From the NCBI GenBank assembly GCA_034698045.1, contig JAQGAU010001124.1, positions 1 to 21,293 on the forward strand: DNA of 21,293 nucleotides. The letters run 5' to 3'. The translations under genes and the position numbers were made by a program. This DNA is from Paramacrobiotus richtersi (lineage: Eukaryota; Tardigrada; Eutardigrada; Parachela; Macrobiotidae). Every line of letters begins with the position of its first letter. Within the stretch, counting starts at the first letter, position 1. Positions 7,779-16,688 of this stretch are shown piece by piece. Under the pieces are notes generated by a model. That model was not told where the DNA came from. It worked only from the letters and a program-made list of their open reading frames with translations, and ran no database searches.

Positions 7779-7944
7779 GGCATACATTCGCTTCGAGATC
7801 GTTGCAAGAAGTTTCAGGCAAATTGTGACGAATTGTGTACTTTCTAGTCGCAAATCGCAATTCATAACATTGGTCTTACGATAGAAGCGTCTTCAGATTT
7901 TGTTCTAAATTATATCTTGGAAGCCGTTGTTATAAGTCGACGAA

Positions 7945-10149
7945 ATGAACAACCACAGGATGCCGGTGTGCTCCATTCTCCGGCACTGCATCGTGATTTC
8001 TTCGTTGCTTTGCATTTCCGAACAATGCAATCCAGTGCATCAAGGGAATAATAAGATTCCAGGTAAGTCCATAATTAGATGATGATATAAGCCAGTGGAT
8101 TAGTATGCTAAGAATATGAGAATTTACTGCATTCTCATAAGACATTTGATTGTGATTTGCAAGGTGGATGAACGCAAAGTCGGAAACAAATACGAAATGA
8201 AGTCGCCTGATGAAGCATTGTTAAGTGATAGCCATTAATGGCCAGCTATAGACATTCGCGAACCGTTGTGGAACGAATATTCTTTATACCACGAAGGTAG
8301 CGACGGTAATTCTGACCATCTATATTGTAGCGCAACGCACAGCGTTAGCAACCGCAGAGCAGAGTGGCGTCGAAGGAAGGATCAACTTTAGCTTGGACCT
8401 AACGCCAATGCCGCTTGCCAGGGGTGCGCCAATCTGCAACGAGCCAGCGCAGCCTTTAACATTGGTCAGAGCAAGGCTTGGGCAAACAGCATCGCTCAGT
8501 TGCCCATTAGACCATTGCCTGTGTCATAATGCAACATGTCAGGATTTGGATGCAGTGTTGTGGAGATACAACGGCTGCCCGGTGCATCACGCGCTGTGTA
8601 GAGGATTCCCTATGCCCTTCGTGCAGAGCCAGACCCAAATGTTCAGCAATGCTTACCTTTTTATCCACAACGTAGCGTTCGAGACCGCGGGGAGCGTGTA
8701 CTGCTACTGTCGGCGCCAGAATGATACGCGTGGTCAGTGTATAAATCAGGCATACCAGCTAACGTAAGTGCAATGTATGTACATATCAGATATCAACGTT
8801 TCCGAAGGGTACACTGGCGCGGAGGTGTCGCCCATACCTGATGATCAGTGACCACGGATGCATGCTGTGGCCACCTGCTGGTTATGGTTCTCGCTGCTAC
8901 TTGTATGCTGTTCTTCAAGCTTGTTTGAAAACCTCAAAAACTCTTTATTGGCAACATTACAAAACTCGGCTGGCGCTAGAGGACACTAGTGCAAATAATA
9001 CTCGTAACTGAAAATTGAAGCTAAAAGAACCGATATCCTTCAGGCTTTTACGTATCCTACTTTATCAATGTTACTATAATGCTGTCGCGTTTTTCTCTAC
9101 ATAGTTCCAGGCCAGACTGTGGCAGTAGATAACCCCTTTCAGACATAGTTCATGGACGTTTTCGCCGTGTCAAGTCAAATCTTCGACAAGTTAGATCTTG
9201 TATAAGAATGTGGTTATAACGGCAGCAGTTATATAGGTTATAAGCTGCTTCACAATTAAGTCTCTTGTGCTAAGGTTTAGTATCTTTACTTTATCGACAG
9301 AATATGACCAGATAAGACATGTTTTCGAGATCACGTTTCGGTATAGACGAATCCGCACAAGTAGCGATGGATGCGCTGGTGGTGGCAAAACATGCGTAGA
9401 ACTAGAAACTGAAATGAGCGGCCAAGATCAGTAGCACACTTGTATGAGACGCACGTTAGATCAAGCTACGTTTTTGTCTAGCCTTGTCATTGAGCATTGT
9501 GGGTCCATTCATGTTTCGTGGAAAACTTCGGCAAGTAATTCAGTTAGTCTGTTTTTGTTTTTGGATTACCGGGATCTTACATTTAGGTCACTACAGAAAG
9601 CTCTAAATAAAGTCGAACAGTTCCTGTTCCTAGCTAGGAACCGTCAGCTTAAACAGAAATGCCGCCCTTGAAAGTATTCGTGTCTGATATGCGTTCTTAT
9701 AACAGCATCGATCTTGTGGTGATAATATCGGTCCCGGCATTTTTTGGGTATACAGTACGTGAACTATATGCTAACGCAAAACACTTCTTAGGCCCCTTCT
9801 TGCTCCAGCTGATGTGTTCGAAGCACTTGTCCTGAATGTGACTCGCCCAGCTGGGACCAATGTAACCCTACTTTCCAAGCTACGCATCCGGATAACGCAA
9901 CACACCGACCACCGCTACATCGTCCGCTACAATCGTCGCATCATCTGGGCCCCAGAATCGCATCCTCTGCACGCTTTGAGAGAAACCATTTTCCCGTCGG
10001 CTGCAGATTTTGCACTTCACGCTGATAATTTCAGCATGACAATTCCATACCTACCGAAATCCTTCATTGGCCAGTTCGAAGTCTGGGTGCGGCCGTACAT
10101 GGAGGAGGACCAGTTCGTTGTGCAGACCATTAATCTGATGCTAACCTAA
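7945..10149 (+). CDS. Secreted two-domain Ig-like protein, array gene 2 (three exons)
   Basis: The model joins exons 7945-8062, 8331-8763 and 9792-10149 (909 nt, 302 residues). Introns have GTAAGT donors and TTGTAG or CTTAG acceptors, phases 1 and 2. Start MNNHRMPVCSIL; a second in-frame ATG at 7960 is possible. A signal peptide covers about residues 1-31. Ig V-like domain: C97 (B strand), W117 in 'VLWRYNG', C164/C166 in 'GSVYCYC', spacing typical of a V-type fold, with further cysteines 75, 102, 104, 109, 122, 129 and 176. The exon 3 domain (185-302) has no cysteine. Two sequons of genes 1 and 3 are lost here (FVQSQT, HNVA), while HNAT and DNFS are present. There is no membrane anchor. Intron 2 is 1028 nt because of an 808-bp insertion. 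This is the most divergent copy. Role unknown; a secreted recognition or binding protein is inferred from the fold. Confidence 0.85.
8115..8139. repeat. 9-bp perfect hairpin in intron 1 of gene 2
   Basis: TATGAGAAT (8115-8123) pairs exactly with ATTCTCATA (8131-8139) across a 7-nt loop. Gene 3's intron lacks it. A 12-bp palindrome GCCATTAATGGC lies further on in the same intron (about 8231). Confidence 0.6.
8905..9712. mobile_element. 808-bp insertion in intron 2 of Ig-like gene 2
   Basis: Alignment with intron 2 of gene 1 breaks after 'ctcgctgct' at 8898 and resumes at 'ggtgataat' at 9718. CTTGT flanks the extra DNA at 8900-8904 and 9713-9717 as a possible target duplication. The inner ends carry ATGCTGTT (8905-8912) and its reverse complement AACAGCAT (9701-9708), with four extra bases at the right end. 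A 75-codon open frame (9444-9671, plus strand) inside is unrecognised. This is probably a non-autonomous inverted-repeat element. Confidence 0.5.
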
Positions 10150-10610
10150 GCTGCTAATCAGCCACACCAATATAATAATTGTGATTTTTGCGTAACTATC
10201 TCTGCCAAAATATAACTATCCTGTTCTTGCGGAACCCTGTTCTGCATACTTTTAATGGTCTCGTTTCGTTAGAATGTTTTCGATGTGTATTCTGCACCGT
10301 GCCCTCACCTAAATATAACTAAGCATACTTATTTCCGCGCTCTGACCACCAGAACTGTGACGGCATATAAATCGGTACCTCAAGCCAGGGCCCAGCACAT
10401 GCATGCACACGTATTCGATTCACCTGAAACATAAACAACAGATATGTACAAAAAATGCTTGAAATGCAGACCTCGGATAAGAGCTTAAACTAATGAGCTA
10501 AAAACACTGTCTGAATGGAAAACGTCCAGTTTCAGAATTTGGTTTCGGAAATCGAATTACACGATCTCGCAAATGTTTTGCAAGCAGAAATTAAGTTTGC
10601 AAAGGGATTC
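10150..10610. other. 3' flank of Ig-like gene 2
   Basis: The first 170 bases match the flanks of genes 1 and 3 ('aaaatataactatcctgttcttgcgg', split by small changes). A second stretch at about 10440-10600 matches 14515-14700 after gene 3 ('gaatggaaaacgtccagttt' against 'gaacgggaaacgcccctttc'). The downstream region was therefore copied with the gene. Confidence 0.55.
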
Positions 10611-10627
10611 TAGAAACGTCCTGTATT

Positions 10628-10824
10628 TTGTTCTAGTTAGTTTTAGTTTATTTCTGAGCAAACGAACCCAAGACACTTTCGGTCTGGTCACAAGTAAGTA
10701 CAACAACAGTGTTCAAGATGAGAGAAGATTTTCAGACTCGGACAAAGAGAGGAAAGTTTTCAGAAAGCCGCAACCTAACATATTTGCGGTTGTTTTCCTG
10801 ATGTTACTAAAGAGAATCCAGTGA
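10628..10824 (+). repeat. Repeat block Y, copy 2 (open reading frame kept)
   Basis: Partner of 6115-6312; the shared frame is open here from 10573 to 10824. It contains an in-frame deletion of about 12 bases relative to the other copy. The order of blocks Y and Z is reversed between the two array intervals, so Y moved independently of the gene duplication or was rearranged. Confidence 0.5.
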
Positions 10825-11020
10825 TCTTTTACTCTCATAGTCTTTCCGATGCTCCGCTTTGCCGATCGATGCGCTGCTTCCGCCGGAATTCGTACCGCAT
10901 ACGGTTGTCCTTGAAGGGGATTGGTGCATGTAAGACGGCACGTTGAAATATTCCCGGTTAGTTCCAGATCTTAAACACGGTGGTCAGACAGTGGTCAACT
11001 TCCTTGTCCATGCAGGTATA

Positions 11021-11510
11021 TTACACGATCCTCCAACTGAATTTTTCAGCACGCAGCTGTACCTGAAGAGATCGTTTGATCTTGTCTTTCCGTTCTCCGC
11101 AAAAAATACAGTGCGGCACATTTTCTGTATTTAACGCCAAGCAGTTTTCGTCGAGCCGCTGCGCCACTGATTCCAGGGCCCTGGTCACATTTCCATCCGT
11201 TTCTGCTTTCGTCTTTGCGCGCGAAAACACGAGCGAATCATCGCCAATGCTACCATTTCATAGCTTGCTTCCGGTAGTTGTAACAAACAAGTCACAAAAA
11301 CCGTGAACAAATGATGACCGAGAACGGTCCCCTGTGGTACACCGGACACCATAGGTAACCATTCAGCTGCTCGTATGCCACTCTTCACGCGCTGTTTCCG
11401 CCCAGTGAGATGCCGAAGTGGACAAGAAGTTCTTTCGAGAATATGTTTTCCTGGCCGCTCCTGCTTGAAAGTTGGATCAAACAGTAAAGCAGCATCACTC
11501 GACCGTTATC
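11021..11510 (-). pseudogene. Non-LTR retrotransposon reverse transcriptase fragment (frameshifted)
   Basis: On the minus strand one frame gives 'HLTGRKQRVKSG', then 'WLPMVSGVPQGTVLGHHLF', the classic reverse transcriptase motif block before the catalytic aspartates. At about 11235 the frame breaks. In another frame the catalytic motif 'GDDSLVFSRAKTKAE' follows, then 'ALESVAQRLDENCLALNTE', as in CR1/Jockey-like elements. Upstream at about 11440-11500 a further frame shows 'ELLVHFGI', the start of the same domain, so at least two frameshifts are present. The element is dead. It lies between Ig-like genes 2 and 3, antisense to them, and is absent from the gene 1-2 interval. Clade assignment is uncertain. 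Confidence 0.85.
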
Positions 11511-11578
11511 CCGCTCCAAACTTGTCTACGCCTACGAATTTGCCGTACATCGCAGATGGCGACCTTTCGATCCTCTTC

Positions 11579-11730
11579 CTGCTGAACCCGGTCGTACTGG
11601 AAAACTCACCATCTGAATTCTGAGTCAGACGCAATACAAGCACGTATTTCTGTGGTCTCTATAGTTAAAAAATCATGATTTGATTACATAATATGGAGTG
11701 TAATTTCGCGGTGCATGCACGAGAAAAAGC
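11579..11730. repeat. Array block Z, copy upstream of gene 3
   Basis: It matches 3076-3226 and 5847-6010, with 'gaacccggtcgtactgg', 'gaattctgagtcagacgca' and 'cggtgcatgcacgagaaaaa' as landmarks. Confidence 0.6.
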
Positions 11731-12001
11731 CCAAATACTGTCCTTACGGTTATTTTTTGGTTTAGCTAAGGAGCAAAAACAACATAAACAGAATTTGATC
11801 CGTTCAAATAAAAACTTGTCCAATCAACGCAATTTGTCAATCTACATGTACTCGTACTACTTCTGTTAGTTCTGTACGATGTCGAAGTAGAGGTTTATCC
11901 AACGGATCTTAATGAAACACGAATTGCCATACCCAAGTTACGACAACCATAATCTTGATTGGTCAGTCCTCAGCACAAGCTACTGGAAGCGGACTTCACT
12001 A

Positions 12002-12027
12002 CCGTTGCTAAGCAAACGTGATAACTC
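12002..12027 (+). promoter_or_regulatory. Conserved upstream element of Ig-like gene 3
   Basis: CCGTTGCTAAGCAAACGTGA followed by TAACTC corresponds to the elements at 3373 and 7753. Here it is 571 bp from the start codon because of an insertion between them. Confidence 0.4.
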
Positions 12028-12084
12028 TGCATAGCTGCTTCAAGATCGTAACAAAACGTTTCAGGCATTGTGACGAATTGTGTA

Positions 12085-12500
12085 TGACATTTGTACATTA
12101 TTATTATTGTCACGAAACCTTTGTTTTAGTATGTGTCACCAGTACTCAATGTTGTCGATGCTAATCATAGACTCTCACACGCTTGTTTCATTTGCGATTG
12201 TACACTCTGATACACGATTGTTACTCTCGATATGTTAGCCCTACATGTAATACACGTTTTTCTATATAACTACACGTTCTGTTCTTTTCTGAACAGACTC
12301 ACTTGTCAGAGATACGCATGTATATGCATACCATAACCGAACATTCTCATCACTCATGTACCGATACTGCTGACTGTATACGCTTCGTTGCCAAATATTG
12401 TTTATTAAGGCTACTCACGATCCGGTCGTCCATATGTGTTGACCTCTACGTTAGTTTTACATTATTCAGCTCTGCCATGTAAATATCCTCGTAACAATAT
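12085..12500. mobile_element. Roughly 0.4-kb insertion in the 5' flank of gene 3
   Basis: Similarity to the upstream regions of genes 1 and 2 holds to 'gtgacgaattgtgta' (about 12083) and resumes near 'aacaatattttgtctcatg' (about 12492). The intervening DNA has no counterpart, is AT-rich, and shows no terminal repeats or coding sequence that I can see. The boundaries are approximate. Confidence 0.4.
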
Positions 12501-12572
12501 TTTGTCTCATGATTGCGAGAAGTGGCTCCAAGAGGGTTCTGTATCGTCGGAAGCAGTTGTTAAGTCGACGAC

Positions 12573-14164
12573 ATGCGAAACCATCGGCGGTACTCCATTG
12601 TCCCGTACTGTGTCGTGATTTCAGCCTTGTTTACCATATCCGAACAATGCAGCCCTGTGCCCCAAGCGAATGATAAGATTCCAGGTAAGTCCATAATTAG
12701 ACTGTGATAATATAAGCCACTACATTAGTATGCTACAATACGAATGTGGAAAGAACTGTAATCAGCAAGGGGATCCGATTAAATCATGATTCGCAAGGAT
12801 TGATGACTAACGAAGTCGTCATCAAACACTAACATTAAACACTATTAAATGGTAGCCATGGATGGCCAGTTTTAGACTTTCGTGAACCGTTGCGGAACGA
12901 ACATTCCCCATACCAATGATACCATGAATCCATGATGGTAGCGACAGTAACTCTGACTATATTGTAGCGCTACGCAAAGCGTTAGCAACCGCTGAAGAAA
13001 GTAGCGTCGAAGGAAGGATCGGCTTCAACTTGAATCAACCGCCAATGCCGCTTGCCAGTGGTGCGCCATTCTGCAACGAGCCAGCGCAAACTATAACGCT
13101 GATCAGAGCAAGACTTGGGCAAACGGCATCGTTCAGTTGCCCGTTAGACCATTGCTTGTGCCATAATACAACATGTCAGGATTTGGATGCAGTGGTGTGG
13201 AGATACAGGGGCTGTCCTGTACATCACGTGATGTGTAGAGGATACCCTATGCCATTCGTGTGCAACCAAACCCGAATATTCCGCAGTGCTTACCTCTTCA
13301 TCCACAACGTAACGTTCGAGACTGTGGGGAGCGTGTACTGCTACTGTCGGCGCAATAACGATAACTGTATAAATCAGGCATATCAGCTGACGTAAGTGCA
13401 TGTACATATCAGGTTTGAACGCTTCTGAAGGTACAGTGTCGGGGAGATGTCGACCTGGATCACACGTCTGGTGATCAGTGAACCTCAGCATACAGCTTGC
13501 AGTTCAGTTGAGGTCACTTACGACCTTACGAAAGTATCTGTCGCATGTGATTTATTCATCGTAAACATCTCGAACGTCCGTCATACATTGTAAGCCGGTC
13601 CGATCGCGACGAACGGTCTCGTAGCGAATCTGGGTTTAACGCCGTGTAAAACGCTACTTATTTTGTCACAAGTGCGATTACTGACTGTTTAGGTAAAGGG
13701 AGAAATGTGCATGCTATCCTTACATCAATATGTTTATCTAATATCCCTGGGTGCATGTATTCTTCAACCAAGTATGCGTGACAACCTAACGCCAATTATT
13801 TCTTAGGCCCCTTCTAGCTCCAGCTGATGTGTTTGAGGCACCGGTCTTGAACGTAACCCGGCCTGCAGGGACGAATGTTACCCTGCTTTCCAAGCTACGC
13901 ATCCGGATGCCGGAGCACACAGCTCTCCGCTACATTGTCCGCTACAATCGTCGCATTGTCTGGGCTCCAGAATCACATCCTTTGCACGCTTTGACAGAAT
14001 CCATTCTCCCGCATGGTGTAGATTTTGCACTTCACGATGATCATTTGAGTATGACAGTTCCACACATGCCAAAATCCTTCAGTGGCCAGTTCGAAGTGTG
14101 GGTGCGGCCGCACATGCAGCAGGACGATTTCGTTGTGCAGACAATTAATCTGGTGCTCACCTAA
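12573..14164 (+). CDS. Secreted two-domain Ig-like protein, array gene 3 (three exons)
   Basis: The model joins exons 12573-12684, 12968-13391 and 13807-14164 (894 nt, 297 residues). Donors are GTAAGT and acceptors TTGTAG and CTTAG, phases 1 and 2. The start MRNHRRYSIVPY leads a signal peptide to about residue 29. The Ig V-like domain has C95, W115 in 'VVWRYRG' and 'GSVYCYC'. It is three residues shorter than its paralogues before the last cysteine ('RRNNDNC'). Uniquely it carries an eleventh cysteine, C136 in 'FVCNQT', where gene 1 has His and gene 2 Gln, giving an odd cysteine count that could allow a disulfide-linked dimer. Sequons HNTT, CNQT and HNVT are in domain 1 and two NVT in domain 2. 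Domain 2 lacks cysteine. Exon 2 is closest to gene 1. No membrane anchor is present. Confidence 0.85.
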
Positions 14165-14760
14165 CGTCGAGCTACTGATCAGTAAACGTATGCTATGATT
14201 CGTACATTATTCACTCGCACTAGCTGTTCCCTGCGAAAATATAACGAATCTGTTCTTGCGGAACACTGTTATGCATACTTTTAATAGTCTCGTTTCACTG
14301 GAACATTTTCAGGTCGTATGGCGCACCTTGCGCACTCTTGAAATATTAAACGTGTGTGTGTATATTCCGCACTCGGACCACTGAAACTGTGACGGCATAA
14401 TCGTTTCCACATTCCAATACTGTACATGGACTTATAAAACATAAGACCAGCGTATGAAAATTATGCACTTATATATATATAATTACATCGTCCGCCGTTG
14501 GTCAATAAATATATATAAATTACGAAAAATGTGTGAAATGCAAGCTTTGTTTGTATAAAAGCTTGAACTAAGGAGCCAAAGACTTAATGAACGGGAAACG
14601 CCCCTTTCTAACAGCAGAATTTCACGACCTCCCAAATGTGTCGGGGGCAAAAAGAATGTACGAGTACATTTGCAAAGTGACCCTAAAACATTCTGCAGAT
14701 AGGAACTTCTTACCGTTTCGGAGGGGCAATATCGATCTATCGTGGTATAAAATACTGGAT
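14165..14760. other. 3' flank of Ig-like gene 3
   Basis: The first part matches the flanks of genes 1 and 2 ('tctgttcttgcggaacactg', 'gcatacttttaatagtctcg'). An AT dinucleotide-rich stretch lies at about 14471-14520. From about 14515 it matches 10440-10600. No additional gene is supported; the 63-codon open frame at 14587 lies in this copied flank. Confidence 0.5.
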
Positions 14761-14761
14761 T

Positions 14762-15240
14762 CTAATAAATTTTCTTGATTAAAGTTTTTAAATAAAAGCT
14801 CGCACGCGTATTAACAAACACATAATACACAGCAACAACAGAAGACATTGCACCGTGTTCAGCACCGAGATTCCGCTCGGGCTGATCGTCCAAGTTGGTC
14901 GATGGCGGAGCCGTTCCCAAAACCGCCATGGCATTCGCCTGACGTAGCTCGATACTGACACGCTGATAGATGTAATCTTTCGCTCGCTTATCTGCTGTTT
15001 CTTGACGAATGTTCTTAGCCAAAGCGCACATCAGTCAGTGCGTTTCAGCGACCCTCGGCCCCATCGTTTCGAATGCCAATGGGCAGAACGGGTGTTCGTG
15101 CATGCCTGTCTGACATTTGTTGACCTTTGCCTGTTCCACCTGTACTGCTGCTGTTCCGGCACTTTTCGATGTTGCGGCGAGATAGATCAAGGCAACCACA
15201 CGACGAGGTGCACAATATCTTGCCCCGCTACCTGGGCGCT
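14762..15240 (-). pseudogene. LINE (non-LTR retrotransposon) C-terminal coding remnant
   Basis: The minus strand encodes, in one frame, 'AGTAAVQVEQAKVNK', then 'HPFCPLAFETMGPRVAETH', a TGA at 15037-15035, then 'ALAKNIRQETADKRAKDY', 'QRVSIELRQANAMAVLGT' and a stop at 14762. This matches a tail common to many invertebrate LINE polyproteins: an 'AG.AA..AE..K..KY' stretch, 'F.P.AvET.G', 'tGd.r...yl.QRlS.aiqrgNa..vLGT'. The single in-frame stop shows decay. It sits between the Ig-like array and ACADVL, antisense to both. It may belong to the same family as the fragment at 11021-11510, but the two do not overlap in domain, so this cannot be tested here. Confidence 0.75.
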
Positions 15241-15259
15241 AGCTTAATGCCGTCCGGAC

Positions 15260-15930
15260 GTTGCCCGTCAGTTCGGGCAACCCCGGCGAGTCTAGTTGGG
15301 TTTCGTATGCGGCTCACGCAAATGTATGCAAACGAAACTGAAGGGGTTAATAAACGACATAATGAACATCAATCTCTGTCCGTCGAATGCAATATTTAAC
15401 TTCGGCTGTGCCGTCTGAAATCTGTTGGTCCACTTCGCGCAGTGTTCTGGCACTTATTCTAAATTCTTTCGCGCTGCGCGTTCTTTCCTATCCCTGGCTG
15501 TATCAGTTTGTTATAAAATTGTAACACATGGTCACAGACTCACAGATGCGAAGGCCTGAACGTATTGTAGTTAATCAGAACGTACAATGAAACAAAACTA
15601 TCTTACGACGCATTACACATAACACATAATTAGTGAAGTAAACAGTCGTACTGCACTGCAGGCCCAGGAGTCGGCTTGATGGTAACACCGTCACGCCAAC
15701 TTCGAGAACTGCAGTCACGATCAATATCGACGACACATTTGCCGCTTTGTCCCCATCTGGTGGCAGCTATCGCTAATCCAAACTCGACGCCTGTTATCAC
15801 TCTGCACGACTAAATCCAAATGATTAGAAGAATTATACAATCCCGGAGACGTTAAGGAAGCACATTCGAATTTAAAGATTAACCCCTTGAGCAAGAAGAG
15901 AAAATGCAACAAAAACACGGCGTATGTAGA
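15260..15930. other. Intergenic stretch, no supported gene
   Basis: About 15541-15680 faintly resembles 1741-1850. A 120-codon minus-strand open frame (15721-16083) runs into the dispersed repeat and has no recognisable motif, so I do not call it a gene. Confidence 0.35.
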
Positions 15931-15934
15931 AGCC

Positions 15935-16160
15935 AAATGATCCGAGCCTTTATGTGGAAATTTATCAGTCTCTGACTCTCTGTGCAACAAAATCTGTTGT
16001 TGGAATGAAATTTTAATTTGTTTAATGACTATTTTTCCAAAATCCAGCCACTGGCAGCGGGAAAAGCGCTTTTGCGTAGGCAATCATGAGATGTCTAATG
16101 TAATCCTTATCCCAACACAGTGGGGATTCATTCCATATCTCGCTGTGTGTGGGGAAAGAT
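15935..16160 (+). repeat. Dispersed hairpin repeat, copy C
   Basis: Landmarks shared with copies A and B are 'atgatccga', 'aacaaaatctgttg', 'ttttaatttgtttaat', 'gcgcttttgcgtaggcaatc' and a hairpin with outer arms GAGAT (16088) and ATCTC (16137) around CCCAACACAGTGGGG. It lies on the far side of the Ig-like array from copies A and B, in the same orientation. Confidence 0.6.
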
Positions 16161-16688
16161 TCCAGTAATTACGATTGTCGAGCTAACCAGCAGTAGAAAA
16201 CTGACCTTTTCGTTCCACCTGACCTTCCAAACTGTTGGCACGTTCGAATAACTGATACGTGAATGGTGTTTTGTAAATTTGTAGGTTTAGTCTGTAGAAA
16301 TTACTATTTCGTAATTGGAATTAATTCCATAATTCATAACACTACAAAGTACTAACATTTAACGGTAAGTACCGAACATGGAAAAATCAAAAAACTGTTC
16401 GATTTCCCTTCCAAAACTGCTTTACTACGGTAGCCGTCAGCAGCGGGGCGGGTGCTCTGGCGTCTCTACGTCAGTTTGCTCGCTATGATGAATGGCTCCT
16501 ATCGCTTCCATTCAGCCATCAAGTCAGTTGACTGGGCTGCCAAATTCAATCTTCAACGCAGATCCGTCAACTGTGTGTGAGACTCTCCAACGTGTGTTTC
16601 CAGTTTTTGTCCTTCTCCTTCCCGTTTCCTATTCATTGTGCTATTTCCACATACTGTGAAGTATTATCCCGTTCATAATCATCCAAAA
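16161..16688 (+). promoter_or_regulatory. Presumed promoter and 5' UTR region of ACADVL
   Basis: A GC box-like GGGGCGGG lies at 16445-16452 and a CRE-like TACGTCAG at 16468-16475, about 220-240 bp before the start codon. Sequence near 16600-16640 is pyrimidine-rich. No TATA box is evident, as is common for housekeeping genes. The transcription start is not determined. Confidence 0.35.

Noticed and set aside
15721-16083. 120-codon minus-strand open frame as a gene
   Set aside because: It overlaps the dispersed hairpin repeat, has no recognisable domain and no homologue in repeat copies A and B.
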